Made by a program: the position numbers and the translations under genes
Origin: Candidatus Zixiibacteriota bacterium
Lineage (GTDB): Bacteria > Zixibacteria > MSB-5A5 > GN15 > JAAZOE01
Assembly (NCBI GenBank): GCA_023138975.1
Contig: JAGLON010000050.1
Span: 1 to 41,411, forward strand
Direction: 5' to 3'
Length of the DNA: 41,411 bases
Shown: piece after piece, positions 32,767 to 40,984 of the stretch
Layout: every line of letters starts with the position of its first letter
Numbering within the stretch: the stretch's first letter is position 1
The notes under the pieces: generated by a model
Told to the model about the DNA's origin: nothing
Database searches by the model: none
What the model saw: only the letters and a program-made list of their open reading frames with translations

Positions 32767-33277
32767 GCAGGTAACCCAAGAGAGGCTGATGGAGCTTTTC
32801 GATTATCACGAAGAAACTGGCGGATTTATCAGAAAGACCGTGCAGAGCTATAACTGCAAGATAGGAGATCGCGTAGGCAATAAGATAAACAAAGGCTATG
32901 TAATGGTAGCTGTTGATAACAAGCGCTATCCAGAGCATAGGCTTGTTTGGCTGTATTTTAACGGGAAGCTGCCGTATGGGCAAATAGACCACATCAACCA
33001 CATCCGAGATGACAATAGGATTGAGAATTTAAGGGATGTTCCATATATCGAAAACCATAAAAACAAGTCGATGAACAAAAATAATAAATCAGGCGTTGCT
33101 GGAGTATCATGGAATAAAGGGTATGGCATATGGCAAGTGCGTATAGGATATAAGAATAAATGTCTTTTCTTGGGTAGCTATAAAGATTTTAATGCTGCTG
33201 TGTTGACGCGAAAAGTCGCTGAGTTTGCCTATGGATTCCACCCAAACCATGGTCGCTCACTAAAGGATAAGCCATGA
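32756..33277 (+). CDS. Free-standing HNH_3 homing endonuclease with AP2 domain
   Basis: 173 residues. HNH_3 core: HRLVWLYFNGKLPYGQIDHI, then DNRIENLRD and the spaced N..N. C-terminal AP2: SGVAGVSWNKGYGIWQVRIG, FLGSYKDFNAAVLTRKVAEF. Complete. It sits between Ea22-like and a zinc-finger gene and has only short overlaps, so neighbours stay intact. Confidence 0.87.
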   Translation: MGNKQVTQERLMELFDYHEETGGFIRKTVQSYNCKIGDRVGNKINKGYVMVAVDNKRYPEHRLVWLYFNGKLPYGQIDHINHIRDDNRIENLRDVPYIENHKNKSMNKNNKSGVAGVSWNKGYGIWQVRIGYKNKCLFLGSYKDFNAAVLTRKVAEFAYGFHPNHGRSLKDKP

Positions 33278-33459
33278 GCATTGTAAGAGAAAATCTGATG
33301 ACTCAGAGCGGCTACACACCATATTGCGGCGGCCCGAAATGCGTTATCACTCCAAGAACAAGGTTCAACGGCAGCCAATTCCAATGCCCATATTGCGGGT
33401 GGGAGTCGAGCTTTCCAATGGAGTTCATCAAAGAATATAAGCGGAAATGGGGTAAATAA
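33274..33459 (+). CDS. Small C4 zinc-finger protein
   Basis: 61 residues. CGGPKC (18-23) and CPYCGW (38-43) likely bind zinc. ATGA overlap with the endonuclease gene. Function unknown. Confidence 0.62.
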   Translation: MSIVRENLMTQSGYTPYCGGPKCVITPRTRFNGSQFQCPYCGWESSFPMEFIKEYKRKWGK

Positions 33460-33460
33460 G

Positions 33461-33697
33461 ATGGTTGAATGGATTTTACCGATATTTGCTGTTGCCATGC
33501 TTTGCTGGCTCTATTGGAATTGGTCGCAGGATATCAAAGAGCAGGAGGCGGCAGGCAGAGAAGAGGATATTGAACGCTGGAGAAGAGCGAATGAACTGAA
33601 TGGAGCGCTAAACATCCACAGAGCGGACGGATGGCGTGAATATGATCCTGACTATTACGGGGTGATGGGTATGTATGGGGCGAAGAACAGGGAATAG
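33461..33697 (+). CDS. Small single-TM protein
   Basis: 78 residues with an N-terminal membrane span (WILPIFAVAMLCWLYWNW) and a charged remainder (EDIERWRRANELNG). Starts after one base. Lies just before the terminase genes. Unknown function. Confidence 0.62.
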   Translation: MVEWILPIFAVAMLCWLYWNWSQDIKEQEAAGREEDIERWRRANELNGALNIHRADGWREYDPDYYGVMGMYGAKNRE

Positions 33698-33712
33698 GCT
33701 ATACTCAATAAC

Positions 33713-34315
33713 ATGGCTATTAAGAAAAAATCAGTGAAAAAGAAGGTGGCAACCAGGAAGAGGGTTGTTAAGAAACGGGCTGCGGCAAAGAAGCCGATTC
33801 ATCCGCTTATGTTAAATGGGCAAAGCTGGGATATACCAAAGGTTTGTGAATTTGTATTCGATCGGCTCGCTACATCAGATGATGGGCTAGGGGAAATACT
33901 TTCAGACGGATTTGAAGGAAAAAACCTGCCAAGTTACTCTACAATTATGAAATGGGTGGCGGATGATGAGAAGCTATCGGAGATGTACGCGCGCGCACGC
34001 GAAGGTCAGATGGATTGGTTGCAGCACAATATGAAAAACACCGCTATGGATTTAGCGCTTCAGCCGATCATGATTGATAATATGCCGCTTGTTGTTAATG
34101 GCGAGATAGTAAAAACAGTTTCGCAGCCAGGCGTTCAATTAGCTCGGTTGATTACAGATAATATGAAGTGGACTATGGCTAAGCTAAGCCCAAGAAAATA
34201 TGGCGACAAGGTTGCTATTGGCGGCGCAGATGATTTGCCGGCAATAAAGACTGAGCCCACATTAACCAAAGAGCAGGCGATAGCCCTACTGAAAAACAAT
34301 GGCCTGGCCTCCTGA
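33713..34315 (+). CDS. terS: Terminase small subunit (Sf6-like)
   Basis: 200 residues. A lysine-rich start, then the DNA-binding region (LPSYSTIMKWVADDEKLSEM, YARAREGQMDWL) and a C-terminal MAKLSPRKYGDK typical of Sf6-type small terminases. Recognises phage DNA to start packaging. Overlaps the large subunit by 17 bases. The circular permutation fits headful packaging. Confidence 0.87.
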   Translation: MAIKKKSVKKKVATRKRVVKKRAAAKKPIHPLMLNGQSWDIPKVCEFVFDRLATSDDGLGEILSDGFEGKNLPSYSTIMKWVADDEKLSEMYARAREGQMDWLQHNMKNTAMDLALQPIMIDNMPLVVNGEIVKTVSQPGVQLARLITDNMKWTMAKLSPRKYGDKVAIGGADDLPAIKTEPTLTKEQAIALLKNNGLAS

Positions 34316-35906
34316 CTTCAGCGCAGAAGATGCCAGAAGGGCGCAAGTCAAGGCGATAATAAGATCGACTCCAGATCCGGTTGAAACTGCTGAAGCCATT
34401 TATACAGATGACTGCGTTGCGTTCATCAATGATTGCTGTGTAACCTACGATCCAAGGAATCCATCAAAGAAGCTCCCCGCAAAGATGCCATTCATCCCAT
34501 TCAAGAGGCAGGTTGAGCTAGTTGGGTTTGTTGGTGGATTGATGAGGGATCAATCTGATGGCATTGTTGAGAAGTCGCGCGACATGGGTGCGACATGGAT
34601 ATGCTGCGCCATATCGGTTTGGATGTGGAGGTATGAGCCGGGCTCGTCAATTGGGTGGGGCTCAAGAAAAGAGCAGCTCGTCGACAAGCTCGGTGACCCA
34701 GATTCAATATTTGAGAAGATCAGGATAATAATTCGCAACCTCCCAGAATATGTGGTTCCGAAAGGATTCTCTGAAAAAGAGCACCTTCACTACATGAAGT
34801 GCGTCAATCCAGATAATGATTCGACCATTACTGGCGAGGCCGGGAACAACATTGGCCGAGGCGGTAGAAAATCAATATATTTCAAAGATGAGTCTGCGCA
34901 CTATGAGCGGCCAGAGCTTATTGAGGCATCCCTTGGCGACAACACCAATGTCCAAGTTGACATCTCATCTGTTTATGGTGAAGGTACGGTTTTTCATAGA
35001 AAGCGGCTGTCAGGCATTGTCAGGCCGTTCATCATGGATTGGAGAGATCATCCGGCAAAAGATCAGGCTTGGTATGATGCCAGAAAGGCAAAGGCAGACT
35101 CTCAAGGGCTTGGTCACATATTCTCCCAGGAGGTTGATCGTGACTATGCAGCCTCGGTTGAGGGAATATTCATCCCATCTGAGTGGGTGAAAGCTTCGCT
35201 TGATGCTCATATAGTTCTTGGCTTTGAGCCAGCAGGCAAGAAAAGAGCCGGGCAGGACGTGGCTGACGAGGGCGGTGATAAGAATGCGCTGATCGGCATG
35301 CATGGCCAGGTCATAACTCATATTGACCAATGGGCTGAAGGCGATACCGGCGTCACGGCGAAAAAAGCGTGGAATTACTGCAAACAGGAAGGCGTTGATG
35401 AGCTCACTTATGATTCGATAGGCGTTGGAGCAGGGTTTAAGGCGAAAACCAATGAGCTATCCGATATGCCAGAGAATGCTGGGTTGAATTTTGGCATTGC
35501 GGGATTTCAGGCTGGCGGAAAGGTTGTTAACCCAGATGGTGAATTCTCGGAAGATAAGCAAAATAGAGACATGTTCGCCGATAATATCGGTCAGGCAATG
35601 TGGGTTCTTAGGCAAAAATTCCACAATACATATCTTGTAATTGTTAAGGGAAAAGATATTCCGGTGGCTGAGCTAATCAGCATCGATTCAACTTTGGATT
35701 TAGCGAATGACCTAGTGTCTGAAATATCCAGGCCGAAAATTGAATATGACGCAGCTGGCAAGATTAGAAGGGAGTCCAAGAAAAATATGAAAAAACGTGG
35801 CATAATATCGCCAAATCTACTTGATGGGCTTATGATGTGCGGCGCTCCTAGATCGGAGTCGGACATGGGAGCCTTACTATCTATGGCACTTGGAGCGAAT
35901 GGCTGA
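34299..35906 (+). CDS. terL: Terminase large subunit
   Basis: 535 residues. ATPase: Walker A-like EKSRDMGATW at 91-100, Walker B IYFKDESA ending in D-E at about 197-198, coupling motif SSVYGEGT near 223-230. Nuclease: AGQDVADEGGDKNAL at about 317-331 (Asp ligands) and further acidic residues near 440-480. All parts are present in order. Its TGA overlaps the start of an endonuclease gene that separates it from portal. Confidence 0.93.
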   Translation: MAWPPDFSAEDARRAQVKAIIRSTPDPVETAEAIYTDDCVAFINDCCVTYDPRNPSKKLPAKMPFIPFKRQVELVGFVGGLMRDQSDGIVEKSRDMGATWICCAISVWMWRYEPGSSIGWGSRKEQLVDKLGDPDSIFEKIRIIIRNLPEYVVPKGFSEKEHLHYMKCVNPDNDSTITGEAGNNIGRGGRKSIYFKDESAHYERPELIEASLGDNTNVQVDISSVYGEGTVFHRKRLSGIVRPFIMDWRDHPAKDQAWYDARKAKADSQGLGHIFSQEVDRDYAASVEGIFIPSEWVKASLDAHIVLGFEPAGKKRAGQDVADEGGDKNALIGMHGQVITHIDQWAEGDTGVTAKKAWNYCKQEGVDELTYDSIGVGAGFKAKTNELSDMPENAGLNFGIAGFQAGGKVVNPDGEFSEDKQNRDMFADNIGQAMWVLRQKFHNTYLVIVKGKDIPVAELISIDSTLDLANDLVSEISRPKIEYDAAGKIRRESKKNMKKRGIISPNLLDGLMMCGAPRSESDMGALLSMALGANG

Positions 35907-36649
35907 TGAAGATTTGCATTAAATGCAATGAATCAAAAGATGAGGGCGAATTCCATAAGGATAAAGCCAAATCAGACGGCCTTGTGTCGAAATGCAGGCA
36001 GTGCGTCAAAGAATATCAACTAGAGTACAGGCTGAAGAATGCCGGAAGCATAAGCGCAAAAAAGAAAAAAGAATATCAGGCAAACAGAGGTGCCGTGATA
36101 AATCGATCAATACTATGGGCGAAAAACAATCCAGAAAGAGTGAGATCGATAAAGGCCAGATGTCAAAGCAAAAACAAATCAAAATACGCTGACAACTACA
36201 GAAAGAGATATTCAGATCCTGAGTTCGCAGAGAATAAACGACTGATATCGCGCCAATGGTACGGAAACAACAAAAGGCGCGCATGGGATAATGTAAATAG
36301 GCGATCAAGAGAAAGGCGCAGAACAGATCCTGACTTCCAGGCGGCATCATCTTTAAGAAATATGCTCGGCGGCGTCATGAGAAGGATTGGCGCCACCAAA
36401 TCAGAATCATCAAGCAAAATACTTGGCTATTCAGCATCTGATTTGCGCAAACACATTGAATCGAAATTTAAACCGGGCATGGGATGGAGAAATCGTTCAG
36501 ACTGGCATATTGATCATAAAAAACCAATAGCTATATTTTTGAAGGAAGGAATAACTGATCCTGCTATAATTAATGCTCTTGATAATTTGCAGCCGCTCTG
36601 GGCTATCGATAATCTCCGCAAAGGCAGCAAGTGGAATAACCAATACTAG
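35906..36649 (+). CDS. Free-standing HNH homing endonuclease between terL and portal
   Basis: 247 residues. N-terminal zinc motif CIKCNESKDEGEFHKD, CRQC; long basic middle with Arg/Lys/Ser; C-terminal HNH: DWHIDHKKPIAIF, DNLQPLWAIDNLRKGSKW. Overlaps the terL stop (TGATG) and ends before the portal ATG 36657. A+T-rich compared with terL and portal. A recent insertion is likely. Confidence 0.85.
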   Translation: MKICIKCNESKDEGEFHKDKAKSDGLVSKCRQCVKEYQLEYRLKNAGSISAKKKKEYQANRGAVINRSILWAKNNPERVRSIKARCQSKNKSKYADNYRKRYSDPEFAENKRLISRQWYGNNKRRAWDNVNRRSRERRRTDPDFQAASSLRNMLGGVMRRIGATKSESSSKILGYSASDLRKHIESKFKPGMGWRNRSDWHIDHKKPIAIFLKEGITDPAIINALDNLQPLWAIDNLRKGSKWNNQY

Positions 36650-36656
36650 GTGAAAT

Positions 36657-38033
36657 ATGTGGCCCTTTAGTAAAAAGCAAACAGAAACAGCTCCTGTAGA
36701 AGCCAAAACAAAGGAGCTTATGGCCTCGGATGCGTCATCGAATTGGCGACAAAGAGTCGCTGCAGGGATGTCAGGTACAAATTATACTGGCGACACGCTG
36801 CATCAGATAGCGCTTGATTTTGGATACCCTGATCAACTTAGCTTTCAAAACTTTTGGAATATGTATAGACGTTTTGGGATAGCGAAAAACGTGGTTGAAT
36901 TGAAAGTTGATACAGGATGGATGTCTCCGCCAAAAGTGGAAGGATCTGAGCAATTCAATAAAGACTTGGAGAAAGTGATTGAGTCACAAAATCTATGGCT
37001 GCGCACGAAAGGTCTAGATACTAGGCAGCGTGTCGGGCGATACGCTGGAATGTTTATGCGCGTCCGTGATGGAAAGAAGCCAGATCAGCCGATTGCCGGA
37101 AAATTAAGCGGAACAGCATCCCTAGTCCAAATGATTCCGCTTTACGAGTCGCAGCTTGAGGTTGTTTCGACAGAGCAAGATCCAATGGCCGATGATTTCG
37201 GGCTGCCAACAATGTATCAGTTTAGAGGGGCGGCCGAAGGAAATCGAAATAAAGATGATTTGAGCTCATTTAACATCCATCCAGATCGAATTGTTATTGC
37301 TGCTGAAGATGCCGATAACGGTGGGATCTATGGGATCTCTGCGCTTGAGGCTCCATATAATTCGTTGATGGATTTACGCAAGATTATTGGCGCAGGCGGT
37401 GAAGGCTTCTACAAAAACGCTTCCAAGGATGTTGTATTCAATTTGAAGGAAGGTGCCAGCGCGAAAGGAAATGAGGCTCTGCTCGACAAGTTCAACGAGC
37501 AGTATGATGATTTCGTTCATAATCGAGCCAGAAGGGCAATGTGGACTCCAGGAATGGAGGCAAAAACATTAGATTCCAGCCTAGCAAACCCAAAAGAATA
37601 CTTATTCAACGCGCTTTATGATGTGGCCGCAGCTGAAAAAACGCCGGCAACAATCATCATCGGCCAGCAAACAGGCCGCTTGGCGTCAGGAGAAGATTCA
37701 AGGAGCTTTTTATCAACAGTTGGATCGAGACAAGAAAATTTCCAGACAGAGCTTGTCATGAACCATATTAACTGGATGATCAAGTTTGGAATACTTCCTT
37801 TCTCTGAATATACGGTAGAGTGGGATGATCTGCTAGCATCATCCGACAAGGAGAAGCTTGATAACGCCAAGGAGATGTCCACTATCAACAAGGAGCAATT
37901 CGGTGCAGGCAAGGGCACCGTATTTGAGTCAGAAGAAATCAGGGAAGCGGCCGGGTTCGAGACTGAGCCTGATGATGATCTCGGTGAAGAGCTGGATGAG
38001 GAAATTGAAGATGAAATTCCTGAAGAAGATTAA
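36657..38033 (+). CDS. Portal protein (DUF1073)
   Basis: 458 residues. MYRRFGIAKNVVELKVDTGW, NIHPDRIVIAAEDADNGGIY, GISALEAPYNSLMD, then TPATIIIGQQTGRLASGEDS and an acidic tail (EELDEEIEDEIPEED) match DUF1073 portals. Forms the DNA entry ring and binds terminase. AGGTGA upstream of ATG 36657. Confidence 0.87.
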   Translation: MWPFSKKQTETAPVEAKTKELMASDASSNWRQRVAAGMSGTNYTGDTLHQIALDFGYPDQLSFQNFWNMYRRFGIAKNVVELKVDTGWMSPPKVEGSEQFNKDLEKVIESQNLWLRTKGLDTRQRVGRYAGMFMRVRDGKKPDQPIAGKLSGTASLVQMIPLYESQLEVVSTEQDPMADDFGLPTMYQFRGAAEGNRNKDDLSSFNIHPDRIVIAAEDADNGGIYGISALEAPYNSLMDLRKIIGAGGEGFYKNASKDVVFNLKEGASAKGNEALLDKFNEQYDDFVHNRARRAMWTPGMEAKTLDSSLANPKEYLFNALYDVAAAEKTPATIIIGQQTGRLASGEDSRSFLSTVGSRQENFQTELVMNHINWMIKFGILPFSEYTVEWDDLLASSDKEKLDNAKEMSTINKEQFGAGKGTVFESEEIREAAGFETEPDDDLGEELDEEIEDEIPEED

Positions 38034-38151
38034 AATCCTCTGGCTAAGGTTTGTCGAATATTCAAACACGCCTGCGCGAGTATCGCCTGCCATGATGTCA
38101 CACGAGCCAAAAAAGCCAGATTTGAGCAAATTGGAAGGCGGCCCATTGTAG
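38011..38151 (+). CDS. Small basic hypothetical protein overlapping portal end
   Basis: 46 residues from ATG 38011, inside the portal 3' end, to TAG 38149-38151; the next gene starts one base later. Basic N-terminus (KFLKKIKILWLRFVEYSN). Position fits a small linker gene; may not be translated much. Confidence 0.45.
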   Translation: MKFLKKIKILWLRFVEYSNTPARVSPAMMSHEPKKPDLSKLEGGPL

Positions 38152-38152
38152 G

Positions 38153-39085
38153 GTGAAAACGCGCGCCGACCCAACCGGGCAACATAGTAATCGCAAACGC
38201 GGAGAGCGCGCACTAAGGGTTCGCCTCAATAGCGCGCAGAGTCGGATATTGGCTCTATTCAGGGCAATCCCTAAGACGCGCCGCACCAAGACTGACATCC
38301 AGAATGCTGCCGCCAGGACGGTCTATGACTACGATGCAACTTCTCAAGATCTGCGGGATATATCCAGATCAATCACATTTATTCTCAACGATGAGCTTCT
38401 TGAGTCACAGAATGAGATGCCGTTTGACTGGTATTGGAAGGACCGCATAGAGGATCCGTATCGAGAAGGGACGCTTGAAGAGGTCGTGATATTCAATCAG
38501 CTGATCGCCGGTGCTGTGGTTGCGGGTGTGCTGGTTGGCGGATTCCCACCAAGAAAGATCGAGCCACAGGAGATTCTTTTATCTCCGCAGTATGCCGATA
38601 ACCTCAACAAGGAGTGGATCAACAGTTTCAATTCAATCAAATCATTGAGCGAGACAACATCATCGCAGGTATTCACCCAGGTCAATCTCGGCATTCAAGC
38701 TGGTGATCCGCCAACGGTCATCAGTAAGTCGATACAGAAGCGGTTCGATGTGTCGAAATCAAGCGCCGATCGTATTGCGCGCACAGAAGTAAATAAAAGT
38801 TACAACGACAGCAAAATGGCGCTTGGTAATATCGCATCGGAGCGCACCGGGCTGAGGGCTGGAGTGCTGCACATCTCCGCCTTGACCCCGACAACCAGAA
38901 AGACCCACGCCGATCGGCATGGTAACGCATACACCAACGATCAGCAGCTTCAGTGGTGGAACAAAGGGGCTAATCGAATTAACTGCTTATGCAGCACACG
39001 ATCAGTCTTGATTGATAGGCAGGGCAAGCTTGTAGATATCGATCTCCAGAATGAAGTCAAGGCTGAGCGGAAGTTTTTTGAGTAA
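38153..39085 (+). CDS. Head morphogenesis protein (Mu gpF / SPP1 gp7-like)
   Basis: 310 residues from GTG 38153. The C-terminal domain is diagnostic: IARTEVNKSYNDSKMA, RKTHADRHGNAYTND, GANRINCLCSTRSVLID. Minor capsid protein that acts in early head assembly, with the portal. Weak ribosome site. Confidence 0.86.
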   Translation: MKTRADPTGQHSNRKRGERALRVRLNSAQSRILALFRAIPKTRRTKTDIQNAAARTVYDYDATSQDLRDISRSITFILNDELLESQNEMPFDWYWKDRIEDPYREGTLEEVVIFNQLIAGAVVAGVLVGGFPPRKIEPQEILLSPQYADNLNKEWINSFNSIKSLSETTSSQVFTQVNLGIQAGDPPTVISKSIQKRFDVSKSSADRIARTEVNKSYNDSKMALGNIASERTGLRAGVLHISALTPTTRKTHADRHGNAYTNDQQLQWWNKGANRINCLCSTRSVLIDRQGKLVDIDLQNEVKAERKFFE

Positions 39086-39107
39086 CTTGACAATGTTTCG
39101 ATAATAT
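39078..39107 (+). promoter_or_regulatory. Possible promoter of the exported-protein gene
   Basis: TTGAGT (39078-39083), 18 bases, TAATAT (39102-39107). A perfect -35 TTGACA at 39087-39092 has no matching -10 at 17 bases, so the exact promoter is unclear. Confidence 0.38.
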
Positions 39108-39164
39108 AAGATGCTCTAAATTCCTAAGAAGGTTATTAATTAATATCAACAAAGGAGAAATCGA

Positions 39165-39500
39165 GTGAAGAAAAAACTCATTGCATTAGTGCTGATGTTT
39201 GCATTTGCATTTCCGTTTACTGCTCAGGCTGAATCGGCCATTCCAGCAGTTCCGGCGTATGCTAGTGTCTCAGCAACAAGCCCTGGGCCTGGAACTGACT
39301 CAATGGCCGAAGCCATCAGCAAAGGTAAAATTACTAATAATTCCGTTATTGCAAATATGGATCGACCGTATGCAGGTGGTGCTGCGGTAGCCAAAGAAAC
39401 GACCTCAAGCCAAGAGGCTTGGGAAGATCGTATTGTTTCAATCGGCGCAGGATCTGGTGGAGTTTCAGGAGGTGACTCCATTGGCGGTAGTCCAGCCTGA
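39165..39500 (+). CDS. Signal-peptide protein of unknown function (moron-like)
   Basis: 111 residues from GTG 39165 with a strong AAAGGAG. A clear signal peptide: basic start, hydrophobic core, cleavage near TAQAES (about residue 22). No lipobox. The mature part is small, Gly/Ser/Ala-rich (IVSIGAGSGGVSGGDS), with no known domain. It stands alone between head genes, behind a possible promoter and ahead of a terminator, typical of a transferred accessory gene. Would act in the periplasm or be secreted, perhaps on superinfection or host surface; unknown. Confidence 0.72.
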   Translation: MKKKLIALVLMFAFAFPFTAQAESAIPAVPAYASVSATSPGPGTDSMAEAISKGKITNNSVIANMDRPYAGGAAVAKETTSSQEAWEDRIVSIGAGSGGVSGGDSIGGSPA

Positions 39501-39525
39501 ATAACATAACAAAATTATTTAAGCG

Positions 39526-39559
39526 ATAAAAAGCCCTGCACTTGATGCGGGGCTTTTTT
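39526..39559 (+). terminator. Rho-independent terminator after the exported-protein gene
   Basis: Left arm AAAAGCCCTGC and right arm GCGGGGCTTTT with one G-T pair and a seven-base loop, then a T tract. It ends the exported-protein transcript just before the capsid promoter. Confidence 0.85.
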
Positions 39560-39574
39560 GTGGTCACGAAAAAA

Positions 39575-39603
39575 TTACACATATTCGATTTTTGGTGTAT
39601 TAT
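39575..39603 (+). promoter_or_regulatory. Promoter of the capsid transcription unit
   Basis: -35 TTACAC (39575-39580), 17 bases, -10 TATTAT (39598-39603). Follows directly on the terminator, and precedes the protease/scaffold ATG at 39635. With the terminator at 1350 it defines one unit across the circular join. Confidence 0.62.
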
Positions 39604-39634
39604 TAACCGCATGAATGATAGAAGGTTCTAGATA

Positions 39635-40972
39635 ATGGCTAAACGGATAATGATTCAGTGCGCCACGAAGGTTAATCGTGACGCTATTCGCAGGGAGTCA
39701 ATCGACGGCGTTGAGCATATCGTGATCAGCTCTTTCACCCTTCCTGACGATATCGTTATGAATGGAGGCCTCTATCCGGCCAATGAGATTGCATCGAGCT
39801 TTCATACATTGGAGCGAACACTGGCCCCGGTCGAGCATCCGCAGGACGCAGATGGTAATTTCATCTCAGCTTCTGATCCAGAAGCTATTCACAACTTCCA
39901 TGCTGGCGCCTTCAATACCAATGTCTCTCAGGAGAATGGTCGAATCAAGATTGAGAAGTTTGTCAATGTCCAGGAGGCATTAAAAACTGAAAGAGGAAAG
40001 AGGCTGCTTGATCGGATTGATGAGATTGAGACAAATTCAGAGCCTCGCCCGATTCATACCTCTGTAGGCGTTTTCCTTGAGCCTGAATTCCTGGGCGAAG
40101 TAAAAACGAATGACGCCGGTCTGAAATATGACTGGATTGCCCGCAATATGGTGTTTGATCACGATGCCATCCTGCTTGACTCAGTAGGCGCAGCGCAACC
40201 GAGCCAGGGTGTTGGCATGGGCGTCAATGCCGATGGCAAGGAATGCGAGGTCCAGCGATTTGAGATTAATCAGGATGTTGAGGCCGACCCCATACCTGAT
40301 GAAGATGAAATGTCCCACGAAGAAATCAGGGATGCCCTTTTTGATGCGATCAACAATCCGCCTATCAATGGTGATTGGATTGTTCGCGTATTCGACTCAG
40401 AGTTTATCTTTGAGTCTGATAACCAGTTGTTCTCTGCCCCCTATATGCTGGAAGGCAAAGTAGCAAAGATTGTCGGAATCCCGCTCCCTGTTGAGCGTGA
40501 CGAGACATTTACCCCAAAAACCAATAGCAAAGGTGACGCTATGAAAGATATGATTATTAATGCGCTGAAGGCGGCCAACATCGAGACTGATGGTCTTGAT
40601 GATGATGAGCTGTTTGAAGCATACAATAATCTTCAGGCTAACTCTGACAGTGACGATGACACTGGCGAAGGTGACGTTGCGGCAGTTGTTGCCAATGCTG
40701 TTGCCGGCGCTATCGCTCCTCTCACTGAGAAGATTGAAGGCCTTGAAGGTAAACTCAACGCACAAGATGACGCGGAACTCGATCGTCTTGCTGGTATTGT
40801 TGCTAATAGCGGCAAATATCCAGCAATCGATGAAGAAGCTGCCAAAAAGCTCGGCGTCGATACGCTGAAAGAGATGGCCGCTAATTGCGGTGAGTCTTTC
40901 GGCATCTCTCTCAACCATCAAGCGGGAGGCAAAGATGAAAAGTTCTCTGCTCCTTCTGATATGCCTGAATAG
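39635..40972 (+). CDS. Prohead protease (DUF2213) fused to scaffold
   Basis: 445 residues. Residues about 1-200 are DUF2213 protease-like (SFTLPDDIVMNGGLYPANEI, LAPVEHPQDADGNFISASDP, RPIHTSVGVFLEPE). The last ~140 are acidic and helical (APLTEKIEGLEGKLNAQDDA), scaffold-like. A possible internal start ATG 40541 (AAAGGTGACGCT upstream) would give a 143-residue scaffold alone. Confidence 0.8.
   Translation: MAKRIMIQCATKVNRDAIRRESIDGVEHIVISSFTLPDDIVMNGGLYPANEIASSFHTLERTLAPVEHPQDADGNFISASDPEAIHNFHAGAFNTNVSQENGRIKIEKFVNVQEALKTERGKRLLDRIDEIETNSEPRPIHTSVGVFLEPEFLGEVKTNDAGLKYDWIARNMVFDHDAILLDSVGAAQPSQGVGMGVNADGKECEVQRFEINQDVEADPIPDEDEMSHEEIRDALFDAINNPPINGDWIVRVFDSEFIFESDNQLFSAPYMLEGKVAKIVGIPLPVERDETFTPKTNSKGDAMKDMIINALKAANIETDGLDDDELFEAYNNLQANSDSDDDTGEGDVAAVVANAVAGAIAPLTEKIEGLEGKLNAQDDAELDRLAGIVANSGKYPAIDEEAAKKLGVDTLKEMAANCGESFGISLNHQAGGKDEKFSAPSDMPE
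40541..40972 (+). CDS. Possible nested scaffold protein
   Basis: In-frame ATG 40541 with AAAGGTG at a suitable distance begins at MKDMIINALK and shares the protease stop. It would encode only the acidic helical scaffold part, as in the C/Nu3 arrangement of lambda. No direct evidence of initiation. Confidence 0.4.
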   Translation: MKDMIINALKAANIETDGLDDDELFEAYNNLQANSDSDDDTGEGDVAAVVANAVAGAIAPLTEKIEGLEGKLNAQDDAELDRLAGIVANSGKYPAIDEEAAKKLGVDTLKEMAANCGESFGISLNHQAGGKDEKFSAPSDMPE

Positions 40973-40984
40973 GAGGGCTGAAAG

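Noticed and set aside
33700..33705. TATACT -10-like element before terS
   Set aside because: No acceptable -35 at 16-18 bases and no TGn extension; too weak to call.
40397..40921. 174-residue minus-strand frame in the protease/scaffold gene
   Set aside because: No RBS or promoter and overlaps a clear coding gene completely.
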